NCBI GenBank assembly: GCA_016928525.1
Contig: JAFGKO010000061.1
Span: forward strand, 1-55,311
Source: Anaerolineales bacterium
GTDB lineage: Bacteria > Chloroflexota > Anaerolineae > Anaerolineales > Villigracilaceae
DNA: 55,311 bases
Direction: 5' to 3'
Part shown: positions 16,489-25,903 of the stretch, one piece after another
Layout of the letters: each line of letters opens with the position of its first letter
Position numbering within the stretch: the stretch's first letter is position 1
Notes under the pieces: generated by a model
Database searches by the model: none
Told to the model about the DNA's origin: nothing
Seen by the model: the letters and a program-made list of their open reading frames with translations, nothing else
Program-made: the position numbers and the translations under genes

Positions 16489-17358
16489 ATGAACCTTTGG
16501 CAACAATACGTCCGCCCCACATCCGTTGCAGAAGCTGTTACTGCCCTCACGTCCGCTCCTGGCCCGGCGCTTCCCCTTGCCGGCGGGACGGACATTCTGC
16601 TCGACCTGCAACAAGGGCGCCATTCCCCCGTCCACACAATCGTAGATCTGACCGAGATTCCGGATTTGAAGCGCCTCGAAATCCGAGACGAGCGTCTCTT
16701 CATCGGCGCAGGTGTGCCGCTCTCCCGTATCGCGCGGGACCCGCTGGTTGCCAGCCATGCCCAAGCCTTAGTCGAAGCCTGTGACTTGGTCGGCGGACCG
16801 CAGGTGCGCAACGTGGCCACGTTGGGCGGTAATGTCGCGCACGCCCTGCCCGCCGCAGACGGCACCATCGGCCTGATGTGCCTGGACGCCGAAGCCGAGA
16901 TAGCTGGCCCGGGTGGCAACCGGCGCAATCTCATGCCTGAACTGTTCCTCGGCCCGGGTAAATCTGCGCTACAAAGCGGCGAGATCATCGTCGGCTTCTA
17001 CGTGGATCAAACCAAACCGGGACAGGCCTCCTGCTTCAAGCGCATCATGCGCCCGCAGGGTGTAGCCCTGCCGATAATAAATAACTCTGTCTGGCTGGAG
17101 CGTGAGGGTGAAACGATTAGGCAAATCCGTATCGCAGTAGGACCCGGCGGAGCGGTGCCGTTCCGCGCCCGCAAAGCGGAAGCCTTCCTGGCGGATAAGC
17201 CTTACTCTGACGAAACATTCAAGTCTGCGTTGGAAGCCCTGGTTGGGGAAGTCAAATTCCGCACCAGCGCTATGCGTGCTACTTCGGAGTATCGTTATCA
17301 CCTGGCAGGTACGTTGTTGAAAGACACGCTCGAGACTGCCTGGAGGCGGGCTGGATAA
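16489..17358 (+). CDS. Molybdenum hydroxylase FAD-binding subunit
   Basis: 289 residues, like YgfM/XdhB and CoxM-type subunits. The FAD motifs are PLAGGTDILLDLQQG near residue 28 and the VRNVATLGGNVAHALPAADG segment near residue 105. It passes electrons from the [2Fe-2S] centres of the partner to FAD and then to an acceptor. AAGGAGG precedes the ATG. The large subunit follows after a repeat-filled 107-base gap. Substrate class (xanthine, hypoxanthine or another purine) is inferred from neighbours only. Confidence 0.9.
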   Translation: MNLWQQYVRPTSVAEAVTALTSAPGPALPLAGGTDILLDLQQGRHSPVHTIVDLTEIPDLKRLEIRDERLFIGAGVPLSRIARDPLVASHAQALVEACDLVGGPQVRNVATLGGNVAHALPAADGTIGLMCLDAEAEIAGPGGNRRNLMPELFLGPGKSALQSGEIIVGFYVDQTKPGQASCFKRIMRPQGVALPIINNSVWLEREGETIRQIRIAVGPGGAVPFRARKAEAFLADKPYSDETFKSALEALVGEVKFRTSAMRATSEYRYHLAGTLLKDTLETAWRRAG

Positions 17359-17370
17359 AGACTGTATACC

Positions 17371-17445
17371 ACCAAGGCACTAAGACACGAGGTCACAAAG
17401 AAATTTAAATTTTAGTGCCTTGGTGTCTCCGTGACTTTGTGGTAA
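17371..17445. repeat. Dispersed inverted repeat between the dehydrogenase genes
   Basis: ACCAAGGCACTAA (17,371-17,383) is exactly complementary to TTAGTGCCTTGGT (17,412-17,424), and the TGACTTTGTGG that follows echoes GGTCACAAAG on the other arm. A degenerate single copy (CTTTGTGTATCGGTGCCTTC) is at 20,998. The type is common between genes of environmental Chloroflexota. Confidence 0.7.
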
Positions 17446-17465
17446 TGACCTTAGAAGGAAAAATT

Positions 17466-20264
17466 ATGGAAAATCAAATCACCCTTACCGTTAACGGACA
17501 ACCCCACACCCTTACCGTCACCCCCACCGAAACCCTGGCGGATACCCTGCGCAAACGCCTGAAACTGACCGGCACCAAGATCGGTTGCGAGGAGGCCGAA
17601 TGTGGTGTCTGCACCGTGCTGGTGAATGGCGAACCGACGCTTTCCTGCGTTTACCCTGCTGCGCGCGCAGATGGCAAGGACATCCTGACCATCGAAGGGT
17701 TAGCCAGGTCAGAAGATGGCAATCTGGTCCTGCACCCCTTGCAGGAAGCCTTTGTCCAGCATGGCGCGGTGCAGTGCGGGTTCTGTATCCCCGGTCAGAT
17801 CATGACTTCCTACGCGCTACTCAAGCGCAACCCCGACCCCTCGGCGGATGAGCTGCGTCACGCGCTGAAGGACACGCTCTGCCGCTGTGCAGGTTATCCT
17901 ACCATCGAGAACGCCATCCTGGATGCGGCCCGCGCCTTGCGGACCGGTGAACCCGTCCACCCGCCGCACATCCCGGATTCAGTCAATGCCAGGGGCGTGA
18001 TCGGCAAGAGCCGTATCCGCCCGGATGCGGTTGAAAAAGTTACTGGTGATGCCCTCTACACTGACGACCTTGTTTTTGACGACATGGTGTTTGCACATGT
18101 CCGCCGGGCGGGCGTGCCGCATGCTATCTTAAAGAGTCTTGATATCAGCAAAGCCAAAGCCTTGCCCGGCGTAGTAGCGGTTTTAACCGCTGACGACATC
18201 CCCGCTGAACGCACTCACGGACTGGTCGTTTACGATTGGCCAGTACTGGTCGGGGTTGGGGAACGGGTCCGCTACGTGGGGGATGCGCTTGCGCTCGTCG
18301 CGGCGGAAACGCAGGAGATCGCCGAACAGGCCGCAGCGTTGGTCGACGCGGAGTTCGAGCCCCAGACCGTGGTCAGGGATGCCGTCCAGTCCTACCAGCC
18401 GAACGCGCCCAAGCTGCACGAATCCGGCAACCTGCTCAAACACATTAAAGTCCGCAAGGGCGACATGGACGCAGGTTTTGCCAGGGCGGATGTCATTCTG
18501 GAACACACCTTTCACACCGCCATCACCGACCACGCTTTCCTCGAGCCGGAGTGCAGCATCGCCGTGCCGCTCGAAGACGGGCGCATGGAGGTCTACGTTG
18601 GCTCGCAGATCCCCTACCAGGATCGCACGCAGGTTGCACGGGTGATGGGCTGGCCGGAAGAGCGAGTGCGCATCGTCGGCCAGTTGATGGGCGGCGGCTT
18701 CGGCGGCAAGGAAGACGTGATGGGGCAGATCCACTCGGCCATGCTGGCGAACGCCACCGGACGCCCGGTCAAGCTGCTTTTCGACCGCCACGAGAGCCTG
18801 CTGGTGCATCCCAAGCGCCACGCCACGCAGATCAAGGTGAAGATCGGCGCGATGAAAGACGGCCGCATCGTGGCCGCCGAGACCGAGTTGTATGGCGATA
18901 CCGGCGCGTATGCCTCGCTGGGCGAAAAAGTGATGACGCGCGCCACCACACACTCGGCTGGCCCATACGACATCGAGCATGTGCGCGCAGACTGCTATGC
19001 CATGTACACAAACAACCCGCCCGCCGGGGCCTTTCGCGGTTTCGGTGTCACCCAGTCGGCCTTCGCGGTCGAGAGCATGATGGACAAACTGGCCGAAACG
19101 CTGGAGATGGACCCGGTCGAGTTGCGTCGCATGAACGCCCTGCACGTGGGCAGCATCACCAACACCGGGCAGGAACTGCGCGACAGCGTGGGGCTGGTGG
19201 AATGTATCGATAAAGTGGCAAGTGCCATGTGCCAGGTGTCAGGTCTGCCGCGGGATGAATTATTCAAACCGCACGTGGCACCTGATGCCCCGCACCTGGT
19301 ACGTTCGTGGGGCTTTGCCGCGGCCTACAAAAACACCGGCCTGGGCGGCGGCGCGCCCGACAAATCCGGCGCGGAACTCGAGCTCTACGACAACGGAACT
19401 TTCGAGGTCCGCAGCTCAGCCGCCGAACTTGGCCAGGGACTGGTCTCGGTCATGCAGTTGACCGTGGCCGAAGAGATGGCTGTCCCGCCGGAGCAGGTCA
19501 AAGTGCTGGTGATGGACACCGACCTGACCCCCAACGGCGGTCCGACCACGGCCTCGCGCCAGACCTACGTGACCGGCAACGCTTCGCGCTATGCCGCCAT
19601 CACGTTACGCGAAGCCATTTCGCGCTCGATGGCCGAAAAATATGACGTGCCGCCGGAGCAAATCCGCTTCGAGAATGGGAACGTGCGTGTCAATGGGAGG
19701 ACGTTGAGCTATGCGGACGTGGCCCGCGAAATGAAGGCCATGGGACAGCAGCCGCGCGCCCTGTACGAATACGAAGCCCCCAAAACCCAGCCGCTCGGCA
19801 CGGGCGGCGACATGCACTTCGCCTTCTCGTTCGCGGCGCAGGCCGCCGAAGTGGAAGTCAACACGCTGACCGGCGAGGTGCGCGTGCTGCGCGTTATCGC
19901 CGCCAACGACGTGGGCATGGCCGTCAACCCGCTCGGCTTGCAGGGACAGGTCGAGGGCGGCGTGATGATGGGCCTGGGCAACGCCCTGACTGAGAACTTC
20001 ATCGTCGAGGACGGTTACCCGGTTACCGACCGGCTGGCGCGTTACCGTATCCCGTCTATTGTGCACACGCCGGAGATCATCTCGATCGTGGTCGAGCATC
20101 CCACCGCGGATGGGCCTTACGGCGCCAAGGGCGTCGGTGAGATCGTCAGCATCCCGACCACGCCTGCTATCACGAATGCGATCTATAACGCGGTCGGTGT
20201 GCGGGTGGATACGCTGCCGGTGGACCAGGAGCAGATTGCGATGGAGTTGAGGAAACGGATCTAA
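17466..20264 (+). CDS. Xanthine-dehydrogenase-like fused [2Fe-2S]/molybdopterin subunit
   Basis: 932 residues from the ATG at 17,466, which follows AGAAGGA; the in-frame ATG at 17,415 lies in repeat DNA and is rejected. The N-terminal ferredoxin domain has Cys at 41, 46, 49 and 61 (CX4CX2CX11C), then CGFC and CRCAGYP of the second cluster. From about residue 180 the molybdopterin domain follows, with GGGFGGKE, AFRGFG, GQGLVSVMQ and the C-terminal KGVGE holding the catalytic Glu. A fused Fe-S and Mo subunit with a separate FAD subunit is the layout of E. coli XdhD/YgfM and of the Se-dependent purine hydroxylases. The terminator at 20,282 ends the operon. Confidence 0.9.
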   Translation: MENQITLTVNGQPHTLTVTPTETLADTLRKRLKLTGTKIGCEEAECGVCTVLVNGEPTLSCVYPAARADGKDILTIEGLARSEDGNLVLHPLQEAFVQHGAVQCGFCIPGQIMTSYALLKRNPDPSADELRHALKDTLCRCAGYPTIENAILDAARALRTGEPVHPPHIPDSVNARGVIGKSRIRPDAVEKVTGDALYTDDLVFDDMVFAHVRRAGVPHAILKSLDISKAKALPGVVAVLTADDIPAERTHGLVVYDWPVLVGVGERVRYVGDALALVAAETQEIAEQAAALVDAEFEPQTVVRDAVQSYQPNAPKLHESGNLLKHIKVRKGDMDAGFARADVILEHTFHTAITDHAFLEPECSIAVPLEDGRMEVYVGSQIPYQDRTQVARVMGWPEERVRIVGQLMGGGFGGKEDVMGQIHSAMLANATGRPVKLLFDRHESLLVHPKRHATQIKVKIGAMKDGRIVAAETELYGDTGAYASLGEKVMTRATTHSAGPYDIEHVRADCYAMYTNNPPAGAFRGFGVTQSAFAVESMMDKLAETLEMDPVELRRMNALHVGSITNTGQELRDSVGLVECIDKVASAMCQVSGLPRDELFKPHVAPDAPHLVRSWGFAAAYKNTGLGGGAPDKSGAELELYDNGTFEVRSSAAELGQGLVSVMQLTVAEEMAVPPEQVKVLVMDTDLTPNGGPTTASRQTYVTGNASRYAAITLREAISRSMAEKYDVPPEQIRFENGNVRVNGRTLSYADVAREMKAMGQQPRALYEYEAPKTQPLGTGGDMHFAFSFAAQAAEVEVNTLTGEVRVLRVIAANDVGMAVNPLGLQGQVEGGVMMGLGNALTENFIVEDGYPVTDRLARYRIPSIVHTPEIISIVVEHPTADGPYGAKGVGEIVSIPTTPAITNAIYNAVGVRVDTLPVDQEQIAMELRKRI

Positions 20265-20281
20265 ATGTAACTCATATTCAA

Positions 20282-20313
20282 AAACGGCTCCTGAATTTAT
20301 CAAGGAGCCGTTT
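20282..20313 (+). terminator. Intrinsic terminator of the dehydrogenase operon
   Basis: AAACGGCTCCT (20,282-20,292) pairs perfectly with AGGAGCCGTTT (20,303-20,313), loop of 10, followed by a T-rich CACTTTT stretch. Confidence 0.85.
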
Positions 20314-20349
20314 CACTTTTCTACAATTTTATCTCACGATGTCAGTATT

Positions 20350-20601
20350 CTAATGCCTTTCCTCTTCGCCTGCGTCAATTTTCCGGGATGCAAGCCAATC
20401 TGTGGTCTGTTGTCTGGTGTTTGCATCTAGCTCAAGGATTTTCACCCACTGTGGCGGTTTCCATCCTTGTGCATTGGACTCAAACTCGCTTGCTGCCATG
20501 GAGGGAATAATGACCTCACCAGCCAATGGAAGCAAGTGTATTGCCCCCGCTTCGCTTAAATGCAAAAGCGGGCCAGTGTCACAAACGATGACACGGGTCA
20601 C
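20350..20601 (-). pseudogene. PIN-domain (VapC/DUF3368-type) toxin, C-terminally truncated
   Basis: 83 residues; complete DUF3368-type PIN toxins are about 150. VIVCDTGPLLHLSEAG carries the first catalytic Asp, IIPSMAASEFE the second acidic residue, and IDAGEEE the third region, after which a TAG stop follows at once. The last acidic residue and the final strands are missing, so nuclease activity is doubtful. It overlaps the antitoxin gene by 23 bases. The break point is only 36 bases from the end of the dehydrogenase terminator, and a decayed copy of that gene's 3' end lies on the other side of the pair. Confidence 0.75.
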
Positions 20602-20818
20602 TCTTGTTTACCTTTTGTTTTGCTGCCCACTCAATGTCTGTAAGTTGGTATTGCTCTGCCAATGTGCGGTCTATCGCAACTTTTGGGACAAGGCGAATAG
20701 AGCCATCATCTTCGACAATCACTTCGAGCAAATCACCTTCTTTTACCTTTGCTTTGCGGCGGGTAGGGGCAGGCAGGGTAATCTGTCCATTGCTGCGGAT
20801 TTGGAGATACTCGGACAT
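20579..20818 (-). CDS. AbrB/VapB-type antitoxin
   Basis: 79 residues. The first 45 form an AbrB/SpoVT swapped-hairpin DNA-binding domain (LQIRSNGQITLPAPTRRKAKVKEGDLLEVIV). The tail would bind the PIN toxin. Such antitoxins repress their own operon. The palindrome CCTGAGTTCTCAGG (20,847-20,860), 29 bases upstream, is a candidate site. It may persist as a solitary antitoxin, since its partner is truncated. Confidence 0.8.
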   Translation of the reverse strand: MSEYLQIRSNGQITLPAPTRRKAKVKEGDLLEVIVEDDGSIRLVPKVAIDRTLAEQYQLTDIEWAAKQKVNKSDPCHRL

Positions 20819-20846
20819 GGCCTCTCGCTTTCTGGAAATTTGACTT

Positions 20847-20860
20847 CCTGAGTTCTCAGG
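20847..20860. promoter_or_regulatory. Palindrome CCTGAGTTCTCAGG, candidate antitoxin operator
   Basis: The arms CCTGAG/CTCAGG are perfect with a 2-base centre. It lies just upstream of the antitoxin gene on the minus strand, where AbrB-type antitoxins usually bind. No clear promoter hexamers were found with it. Confidence 0.4.
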
Positions 20861-20888
20861 TATTTTACTGTTGAAGTTATCACCAACT

Positions 20889-20954
20889 GGTATATGCGTG
20901 GATACACTGCCGGTGGACCAAGAGAAGATTGCGATGGAGCTTGCTCCCCGATAA
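20889..20954 (+). pseudogene. Remnant copy of the dehydrogenase gene's 3' end
   Basis: Bases 20,898-20,939 match 20,205-20,246 (the end of the molybdopterin-subunit gene) at 39 of 42 positions. Translated, the remnant gives CVDTLPVDQEKIAMELAPR and a stop; the intact gene ends VRVDTLPVDQEQIAMELRKRI. Nothing recognisable of the gene remains upstream of it. The toxin-antitoxin pair lies exactly between the two copies, so a second dehydrogenase gene or a duplicated end was once here. Confidence 0.8.
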
Positions 20955-20997
20955 AGTTTATCTTTAATCTTTCACCACACTGCAACAGAAAAAAATT

Positions 20998-21026
20998 CTT
21001 TGTGTATCGGTGCCTTCGTGGTTTGT
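20998..21026. repeat. Dispersed repeat, single arm
   Basis: CTTTGTGTATCGGTGCCTTC and the bases after it resemble the repeat in 17,371-17,445. It lies in the gap before threonine synthase. Confidence 0.45.
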
Positions 21027-21081
21027 CTTTTAAAATGCCATTAACATCAGGGTAAAATAGAGCGAACTAAGAGAGGAACTC

Positions 21082-22317
21082 ATGAGCAAATTCACCGGCT
21101 ATTGTTGTTCGATCTGCAAGACGGAATACCTTCCGGGGCAGGTCAACTATACCTGCCCGCAGGATGGCGGCAACCTGGATGTTGTTCTCGATTATGAAGG
21201 CATTCGAGAGAAATACGAGCCCGAAGACATTACCAGCCGGACGGACACCTCGCTGTGGCGCTATGCGCCGCTGCTGCCCGTCCCCGAAGTGGAAGGCGAC
21301 GGCACGCCGCTGCACGCCGCGGGTTGGACGCCCGTCTTCAAGATGCCTGCCCTGGCCGGGAAGTTGGGCTTGCAAAACTTATGGCTCAAGGATGAATCCC
21401 GCAACCCGACCGCTTCCTTCAAGGACCGTGCCAGCGCCATTGTAGTGGCACGCGCCCGGGAGATCAAGGCCGATGTAGTGGTAACCGCCTCCACGGGGAA
21501 CGCAGGCGCGGCGCTGGCGGGCATGTCGGCGGCGGTGGGGCAGCAGGCGGTCATCTTTGCGCCCAAGTCTGCTCCCCCGGCTAAGGTCGCGCAGTTGCTG
21601 GTTTTTGGCGCCAAGGTCATGCTGGTAGACGGCACCTACGACGATGCCTTCGACCTGACCGTCAAGGCCGCGCAAGAGTTCGGCTGGTACTGTCGCAACA
21701 CGGGCTACAATCCCTTCACCGCCGAGGGCAAGAAAACGGCCGCCTTCGAGATTTGGGAGTATATGCAGGAAGCCGTCGGTACCGCGCCTTATACAGTCTT
21801 TGTCTCGGTTGGCGACGGTAACATCATCTCCGGCATCCACAAGGGTTTCAAGGATTTGCTGGAACTGGGCTGGATCGAGCAGATTCCGCGCCTCATTGGC
21901 GTGCAGGCGGAGGGCTCCGCGGCGGTGGCCAATGCGTTTCGCGCGGGGACCGAGGAAATTGTTCCCGTTTCGGCGGCCACCCTGGCCGACAGCATCTCCG
22001 TCGACCTGCCGCGCGACGGCGTGCGCGCGGTGCGTGCGGCGCGCGATACCGGCGGGACATACATCACCGTTTCGGACGAAGAAATCCTGTCTGCGATTGC
22101 GGAACTCGGCAAGGTGGGCGTCTTCGCGGAACCGGCCGGGGCCGCGTCCTATGCCGGGTTGGTCAAGGCGGCCGGCGAGGGTATAGTGGGAGGCGATGAT
22201 CCCATCCTGGTGTTAAATACAGGTAGCGGGCTGAAAGACGTCAAGGCGGCCATGCAGGCTGTTGTCGAAGCGCCCGTCATCGAACCTACGCTGGAGGCCG
22301 TCAAGAAGCTGTTATGA
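21082..22317 (+). CDS. thrC: Threonine synthase
   Basis: 411 residues. An N-terminal zinc-ribbon-like segment (CCSICKTEY, then YTCPQDGG) is found in many archaeal-type threonine synthases. PLP Lys lies in NPTASFKDRAS near residue 116, the phosphate loop is ASTGNAGAALAG near 140, and a GSGLKD segment is close to the end. It converts O-phosphohomoserine to threonine and phosphate. Ribosome site GAGAGGA. It overlaps the next gene by 4 bases. No other threonine gene is near, so the linkage looks local rather than pathway-based. Confidence 0.92.
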   Translation: MSKFTGYCCSICKTEYLPGQVNYTCPQDGGNLDVVLDYEGIREKYEPEDITSRTDTSLWRYAPLLPVPEVEGDGTPLHAAGWTPVFKMPALAGKLGLQNLWLKDESRNPTASFKDRASAIVVARAREIKADVVVTASTGNAGAALAGMSAAVGQQAVIFAPKSAPPAKVAQLLVFGAKVMLVDGTYDDAFDLTVKAAQEFGWYCRNTGYNPFTAEGKKTAAFEIWEYMQEAVGTAPYTVFVSVGDGNIISGIHKGFKDLLELGWIEQIPRLIGVQAEGSAAVANAFRAGTEEIVPVSAATLADSISVDLPRDGVRAVRAARDTGGTYITVSDEEILSAIAELGKVGVFAEPAGAASYAGLVKAAGEGIVGGDDPILVLNTGSGLKDVKAAMQAVVEAPVIEPTLEAVKKLL

Positions 22318-23471
22318 AACCCGATTGGAGTTTACCGTTTCGTTACGTAATTGGAACGCTGGCATTCGTTGCCTTTGTCGCCTTTTTATTCTACGCGCAT
22401 GAAGCGGTGAGCGCCCTGGTGATCGCTGCGTTTTCAGCTTATTTGATTAGCCCGGTGGTGTCGTTCTTGCTCGAACGGACGCGGCTTTCGCGGGCCTGGG
22501 CGGTCAACATCGTCTATTTCTCGGCTTTAATCCTGCTGGTAGGCTTGCCCGCTTCATTGACCCCCGTCTTTTTCAACGAGGCGCAACTGGTTGTGCAAGA
22601 CTTGATGGATTTGACGACTGAAGCGAATGCAGCGCTATCGCAACCGGTGTTGCTTGGCCCTTACGAGTTTCATTTCGAGGAATTGGGGCGCAGTCTGACA
22701 GAACTGCAAAATACGGTGCTGTCGCCGCTGCCGGAAGAATTGCTGCAATTACTGGAATCCACATCCATAGGGGTGTTGTGGTTTCTGGTCATCATGGTCG
22801 CTGTGCACCTGTTCCTTTCGCATTGGCCCAAAATGCGCGACTGGCTGCTGGGGTTGGCGCCGGTCGCCTACCAGGACGAAGCGCGTGAGCTTTACCGACG
22901 CATTCGTCAGGTGTGGATGGCTTACTTGCGTGGACAGATCGTGCTGATGTTGATCGTTGGCGTGGTCTTTACGATTGCCTGGGCAATCATCGGCATTCCC
23001 GGCGCGCTGGTGCTAGGTGTGGTCGCTGGCTTCTTTACGCTGGTGCCGGATGTCGGTCCGTTCCTGGCGGCTGCGCTGGCGGTCGGCGTGGCCTTGCTGG
23101 AAGGCTCCAGTTGGATCCCGCTTCCGAACTTCTGGGTGGCAGGCATCACGCTGGCCACGTACCTGGTTTTGATCAACCTGAAGAACTTCTGGCTGCGCCC
23201 GTATGTGATGGGCCGTAGCGTGCACATGAACGAAGGTCTGGTGTTTATTGCCATCATGGCGGCCACCATCCTGGCAGGTATCATGGGCGCACTGTTGGTT
23301 GTGCCTGTGCTGGCGACAGTGGCGGTGATCGGTGAATATATCCGCAGACGTGTGCTTGGCCTGCCGGCCTTTGACGAGGGTAGTGAGGTCCAGTTTGTCA
23401 GGCCAACCGAAGAGCCCAAATCGATCCGCCGCAGGCGCAAGAAAGCTGCGGACAAGGAAGAACAGAAATAA
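22314..23471 (+). CDS. AI-2E/PerM-family transporter
   Basis: 385 residues with about eight hydrophobic spans in the AI-2E exporter (TqsA/PerM/YhhT) layout: an N-terminal pair of spans, a central loop (about 90-145), then [21 protein letters not shown] and the LGLPAFDEG end. The C-terminus is a basic [12 protein letters not shown] tail. Characterised members export AI-2 or exchange sodium and protons, so the substrate is open. It overlaps threonine synthase by 4 bases and touches the glycosyltransferase start (TAATG). Confidence 0.88.
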   Translation: MKPDWSLPFRYVIGTLAFVAFVAFLFYAHEAVSALVIAAFSAYLISPVVSFLLERTRLSRAWAVNIVYFSALILLVGLPASLTPVFFNEAQLVVQDLMDLTTEANAALSQPVLLGPYEFHFEELGRSLTELQNTVLSPLPEELLQLLESTSIGVLWFLVIMVAVHLFLSHWPKMRDWLLGLAPVAYQDEARELYRRIRQVWMAYLRGQIVLMLIVGVVFTIAWAIIGIPGALVLGVVAGFFTLVPDVGPFLAAALAVGVALLEGSSWIPLPNFWVAGITLATYLVLINLKNFWLRPYVMGRSVHMNEGLVFIAIMAATILAGIMGALLVVPVLATVAVIGEYIRRRVLGLPAFDEGSEVQFVRPTEEPKSIRRRRKKAADKEEQK

Positions 23472-24403
23472 TGAAAATCGTTTATTCCATCGTCGCCCCC
23501 ATCTATAACGAAATCGATAACTTATCCGAACTCTACCGCCGGGTCAGGGAAGTAATGGAATCGTCTGGGGATACCTGGGAACTCATCCTGGTAGACGATG
23601 GTTCCACGGACGGCTCCACGGATAAGATCCGTGAACTGGTCGAGGCCGACAAGCGTGTGCGCCCGGTCATTTTTGCGCGCAATTTTGGGCATCAGATTGC
23701 TATCACTGCCGGTTGGGATTATGCCCGTGGCGATGCAGTGATAATCATCGATGCGGACTTACAAGACCCGCCCGAAGTCATCCTTGATCTGGCAGAGAAG
23801 TGGAAAGAAGGCTATGAAGTTGTCTATGCCGTACGTATTGAGCGTGAAGGGGAATCTTGGTTCAAGAAGTTTACTGCCTCCCTGTTCTATCGCATTATCT
23901 ATCGCATCACGGATGTAAAAATTCCGCTCGATACGGGGGATTTTCGGCTGATGGATCGCAAAGTTGTGGATGTGATGAAAACCATGCGCGAACGGCATCG
24001 CTTCCCTCGCGGGATGTCTGCCTGGGTGGGATTCAAACAGATTGGTGTGGAGTACAAACGCGCTGCCCGCCATTCAGGCGAAACCAAGTATCCATTCAAG
24101 AAAATGTTGCGGTTGGCTTTGAATGCAGTCACCAGTTTTTCTTACTTTCCATTGCAAGTTGCAACGTATATCGGATTTGTCGCGGCAGGCATTGCCATTC
24201 TCGCTATCCCGGTTGTCATTTACATGCGTATGACTGGCTCACAGGCTTTTTTTGGTCAGGCCACTACCTTGATTTCGGTGCTCTTCCTTGGCGGTGTGCA
24301 GTTGATTTCTTTAGGCATTCTGGGTGAGTACATTGGCCGCCTATATGACGAAGCCAAAGGCAGGCCGTTGTATATCGTCCGCGAAGCGCCGGAAGATCAG
24401 TAA
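23471..24403 (+). CDS. Family 2 glycosyltransferase, DPM1/GtrB-like
   Basis: 310 residues. The GT-A domain starts [14 protein letters not shown], with DDGSTDGS near residue 51 and the DADLQDPPE metal-binding motif near residue 95. Two C-terminal spans (about 225-290) anchor it. Relatives (ArnC, GtrB, DPM1) move a sugar from a nucleotide to undecaprenyl or dolichyl phosphate on the inner face of the membrane. The start overlaps the previous stop by one base. A terminator follows. Confidence 0.92.
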   Translation: MKIVYSIVAPIYNEIDNLSELYRRVREVMESSGDTWELILVDDGSTDGSTDKIRELVEADKRVRPVIFARNFGHQIAITAGWDYARGDAVIIIDADLQDPPEVILDLAEKWKEGYEVVYAVRIEREGESWFKKFTASLFYRIIYRITDVKIPLDTGDFRLMDRKVVDVMKTMRERHRFPRGMSAWVGFKQIGVEYKRAARHSGETKYPFKKMLRLALNAVTSFSYFPLQVATYIGFVAAGIAILAIPVVIYMRMTGSQAFFGQATTLISVLFLGGVQLISLGILGEYIGRLYDEAKGRPLYIVREAPEDQ

Positions 24404-24480
24404 TCAGTTATCAATAAACTGTTGTCAGCGGTTCGCTGGTTGAATTATCCTGAGCTAGGCACAAGTGAGCCTCTCGAAGT

Positions 24481-24521
24481 GGTTCCTGGCGAAGGGTGTA
24501 TCGAGACCAGGAACCGCGTTT
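24481..24521 (+). terminator. Intrinsic terminator after the glycosyltransferase
   Basis: GGTTCCTGG (24,481-24,489) pairs with CCAGGAACC (24,507-24,515), followed by GCGTTTTTT. The surrounding CTCGAAG/TTCGCTGG text looks like a dispersed repeat serving as terminator. Confidence 0.75.
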
Positions 24522-24532
24522 TTTGAACAAAT

Positions 24533-25903
24533 ATGGACTTTTCTTTTCTCCGCGATAAATCCTTCATGGGTTCCATGCTGTCCCTGGCGATCCCGGTGGC
24601 GTTCCAGCAGTTCATTACTGCCAGTCTGAATATGGTGGATGTGATCATGGTCGGCCAGTTGGGTGAAGCCTCCATTGCCGCCCTGGGACTTGCCAACCAG
24701 ATCTTTTTTCTGTTGATCCTGTTCCTGTTTGGCGTCACCAGTGGCATGGCGATTTTTACAGCTCAGTTCTGGGGCAAAGGGGATGAAGAGAACATCCGCA
24801 AGGTATTAGGTATTTGTTTGACGGTTGCTTTGTCCGTCGGTTTGTTGTTTACGCTCGCGGCTACGCTTATCCCCGAAACGGTGCTGGGCTTCTACACCGA
24901 AGATCCGGAAGTCATTGCCCTCGGCAGCAGTTACCTGCGCATTGTCGGGTTTTCCTACATGTTCATGGCAGTCACCACCTCCTATTTTGCTGTCTTACGC
25001 AGTATCACACTCGTCAAGATGACGGTTTTTGTCAGTGTAATAGCTATCATTCTAAAAACGACTCTGGGCTACCTGTTGATCTTCGGCATCGGGCCATTTC
25101 CCGCGCTGGGTGTGCGCGGCGCGGCCATTGGCACCACCTTTGGCTGGGTGTTTGAGTGTGTTTTGATTATCATCTCGGTCTACGCGCTCAAAACCCCTCT
25201 GGCAGCCAACCCCATCACGTTTTTTCGCTTCGACCGCCCTTTCCTAGGTAAAGTATTAAAAACGGCGCTGCCTGCCGCTGCAAACGAAGTCTTCTGGTCG
25301 GTGGGCATCACCATCTACAACGCGGTCTATGCACGCATTGGCACGGACGCCATCGCGTCTGTGCAGATCAGCGCGACGCTCGAAGAAATTGCCTTTGTGT
25401 TCTTCATTGGATTGGGGAATGCCTGCGCGATCATGGTGGGCAACAAGATTGGGGCAAATGAACAGGAGGTTGCTTTCGAGTATGGCCGCCGCTTTACTAT
25501 TCTCACGGTATTGGTGGCTTTGTTCGCTGGTTTAATTATCCTGCTCTTACGTGGACCGGTGGTCAGTCTCTACGAAATTTCGCCACTTGCCGCCGACAAC
25601 GCCCGCAGGCTGATGCTGATCTTTGCTGCTTCGGCCTGGTTGCGTTCCATTAACTTCATTCTATTTGTAGGTGTGTTGCGCGCGGGTGGAGATACACGCT
25701 TTGCCATGTTCATGGAGCTCTTTTCCATCTGGGCGATTGGTGTGCCTGCTGCGTTGATCGGCGGCTTCGTTTTGCGTCTCCCTGTCTATGGCGTCTATAT
25801 GCTGGTATTACTCGAAGAGCTGGTCAAGGTTTTCATCATCACGCGCCGTTATCTCTCACGGAAGTGGATCCACGACCTCGTAAACGTTCCAGAAGCGATT
25901 TGA
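24533..25903 (+). CDS. MATE-family efflux transporter
   Basis: 456 residues, twelve hydrophobic spans. MLSLAIPVAFQQF near the start and MVDVIMVGQLGEASIAALGLANQ are typical of NorM/DinF-like cation-driven exporters. The substrate cannot be told. No clear ribosome site precedes the ATG at 24,533, 18 bases after the terminator stem. The last 65 bases overlap the convergent lycopene cyclase gene. Confidence 0.92.
   Translation: MDFSFLRDKSFMGSMLSLAIPVAFQQFITASLNMVDVIMVGQLGEASIAALGLANQIFFLLILFLFGVTSGMAIFTAQFWGKGDEENIRKVLGICLTVALSVGLLFTLAATLIPETVLGFYTEDPEVIALGSSYLRIVGFSYMFMAVTTSYFAVLRSITLVKMTVFVSVIAIILKTTLGYLLIFGIGPFPALGVRGAAIGTTFGWVFECVLIIISVYALKTPLAANPITFFRFDRPFLGKVLKTALPAAANEVFWSVGITIYNAVYARIGTDAIASVQISATLEEIAFVFFIGLGNACAIMVGNKIGANEQEVAFEYGRRFTILTVLVALFAGLIILLLRGPVVSLYEISPLAADNARRLMLIFAASAWLRSINFILFVGVLRAGGDTRFAMFMELFSIWAIGVPAALIGGFVLRLPVYGVYMLVLLEELVKVFIITRRYLSRKWIHDLVNVPEAI

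Noticed and set aside
17466..20264. CO dehydrogenase large subunit
   Set aside because: The CoxL active-site loop with its Cys was not seen, the Fe-S domain is fused to the Mo domain, and the neighbours point to purines.
18183..20303. Long minus-strand frames opposite the dehydrogenase gene
   Set aside because: They are shadows caused by high GC at third codon positions, with His/Arg-rich translations and no family features.
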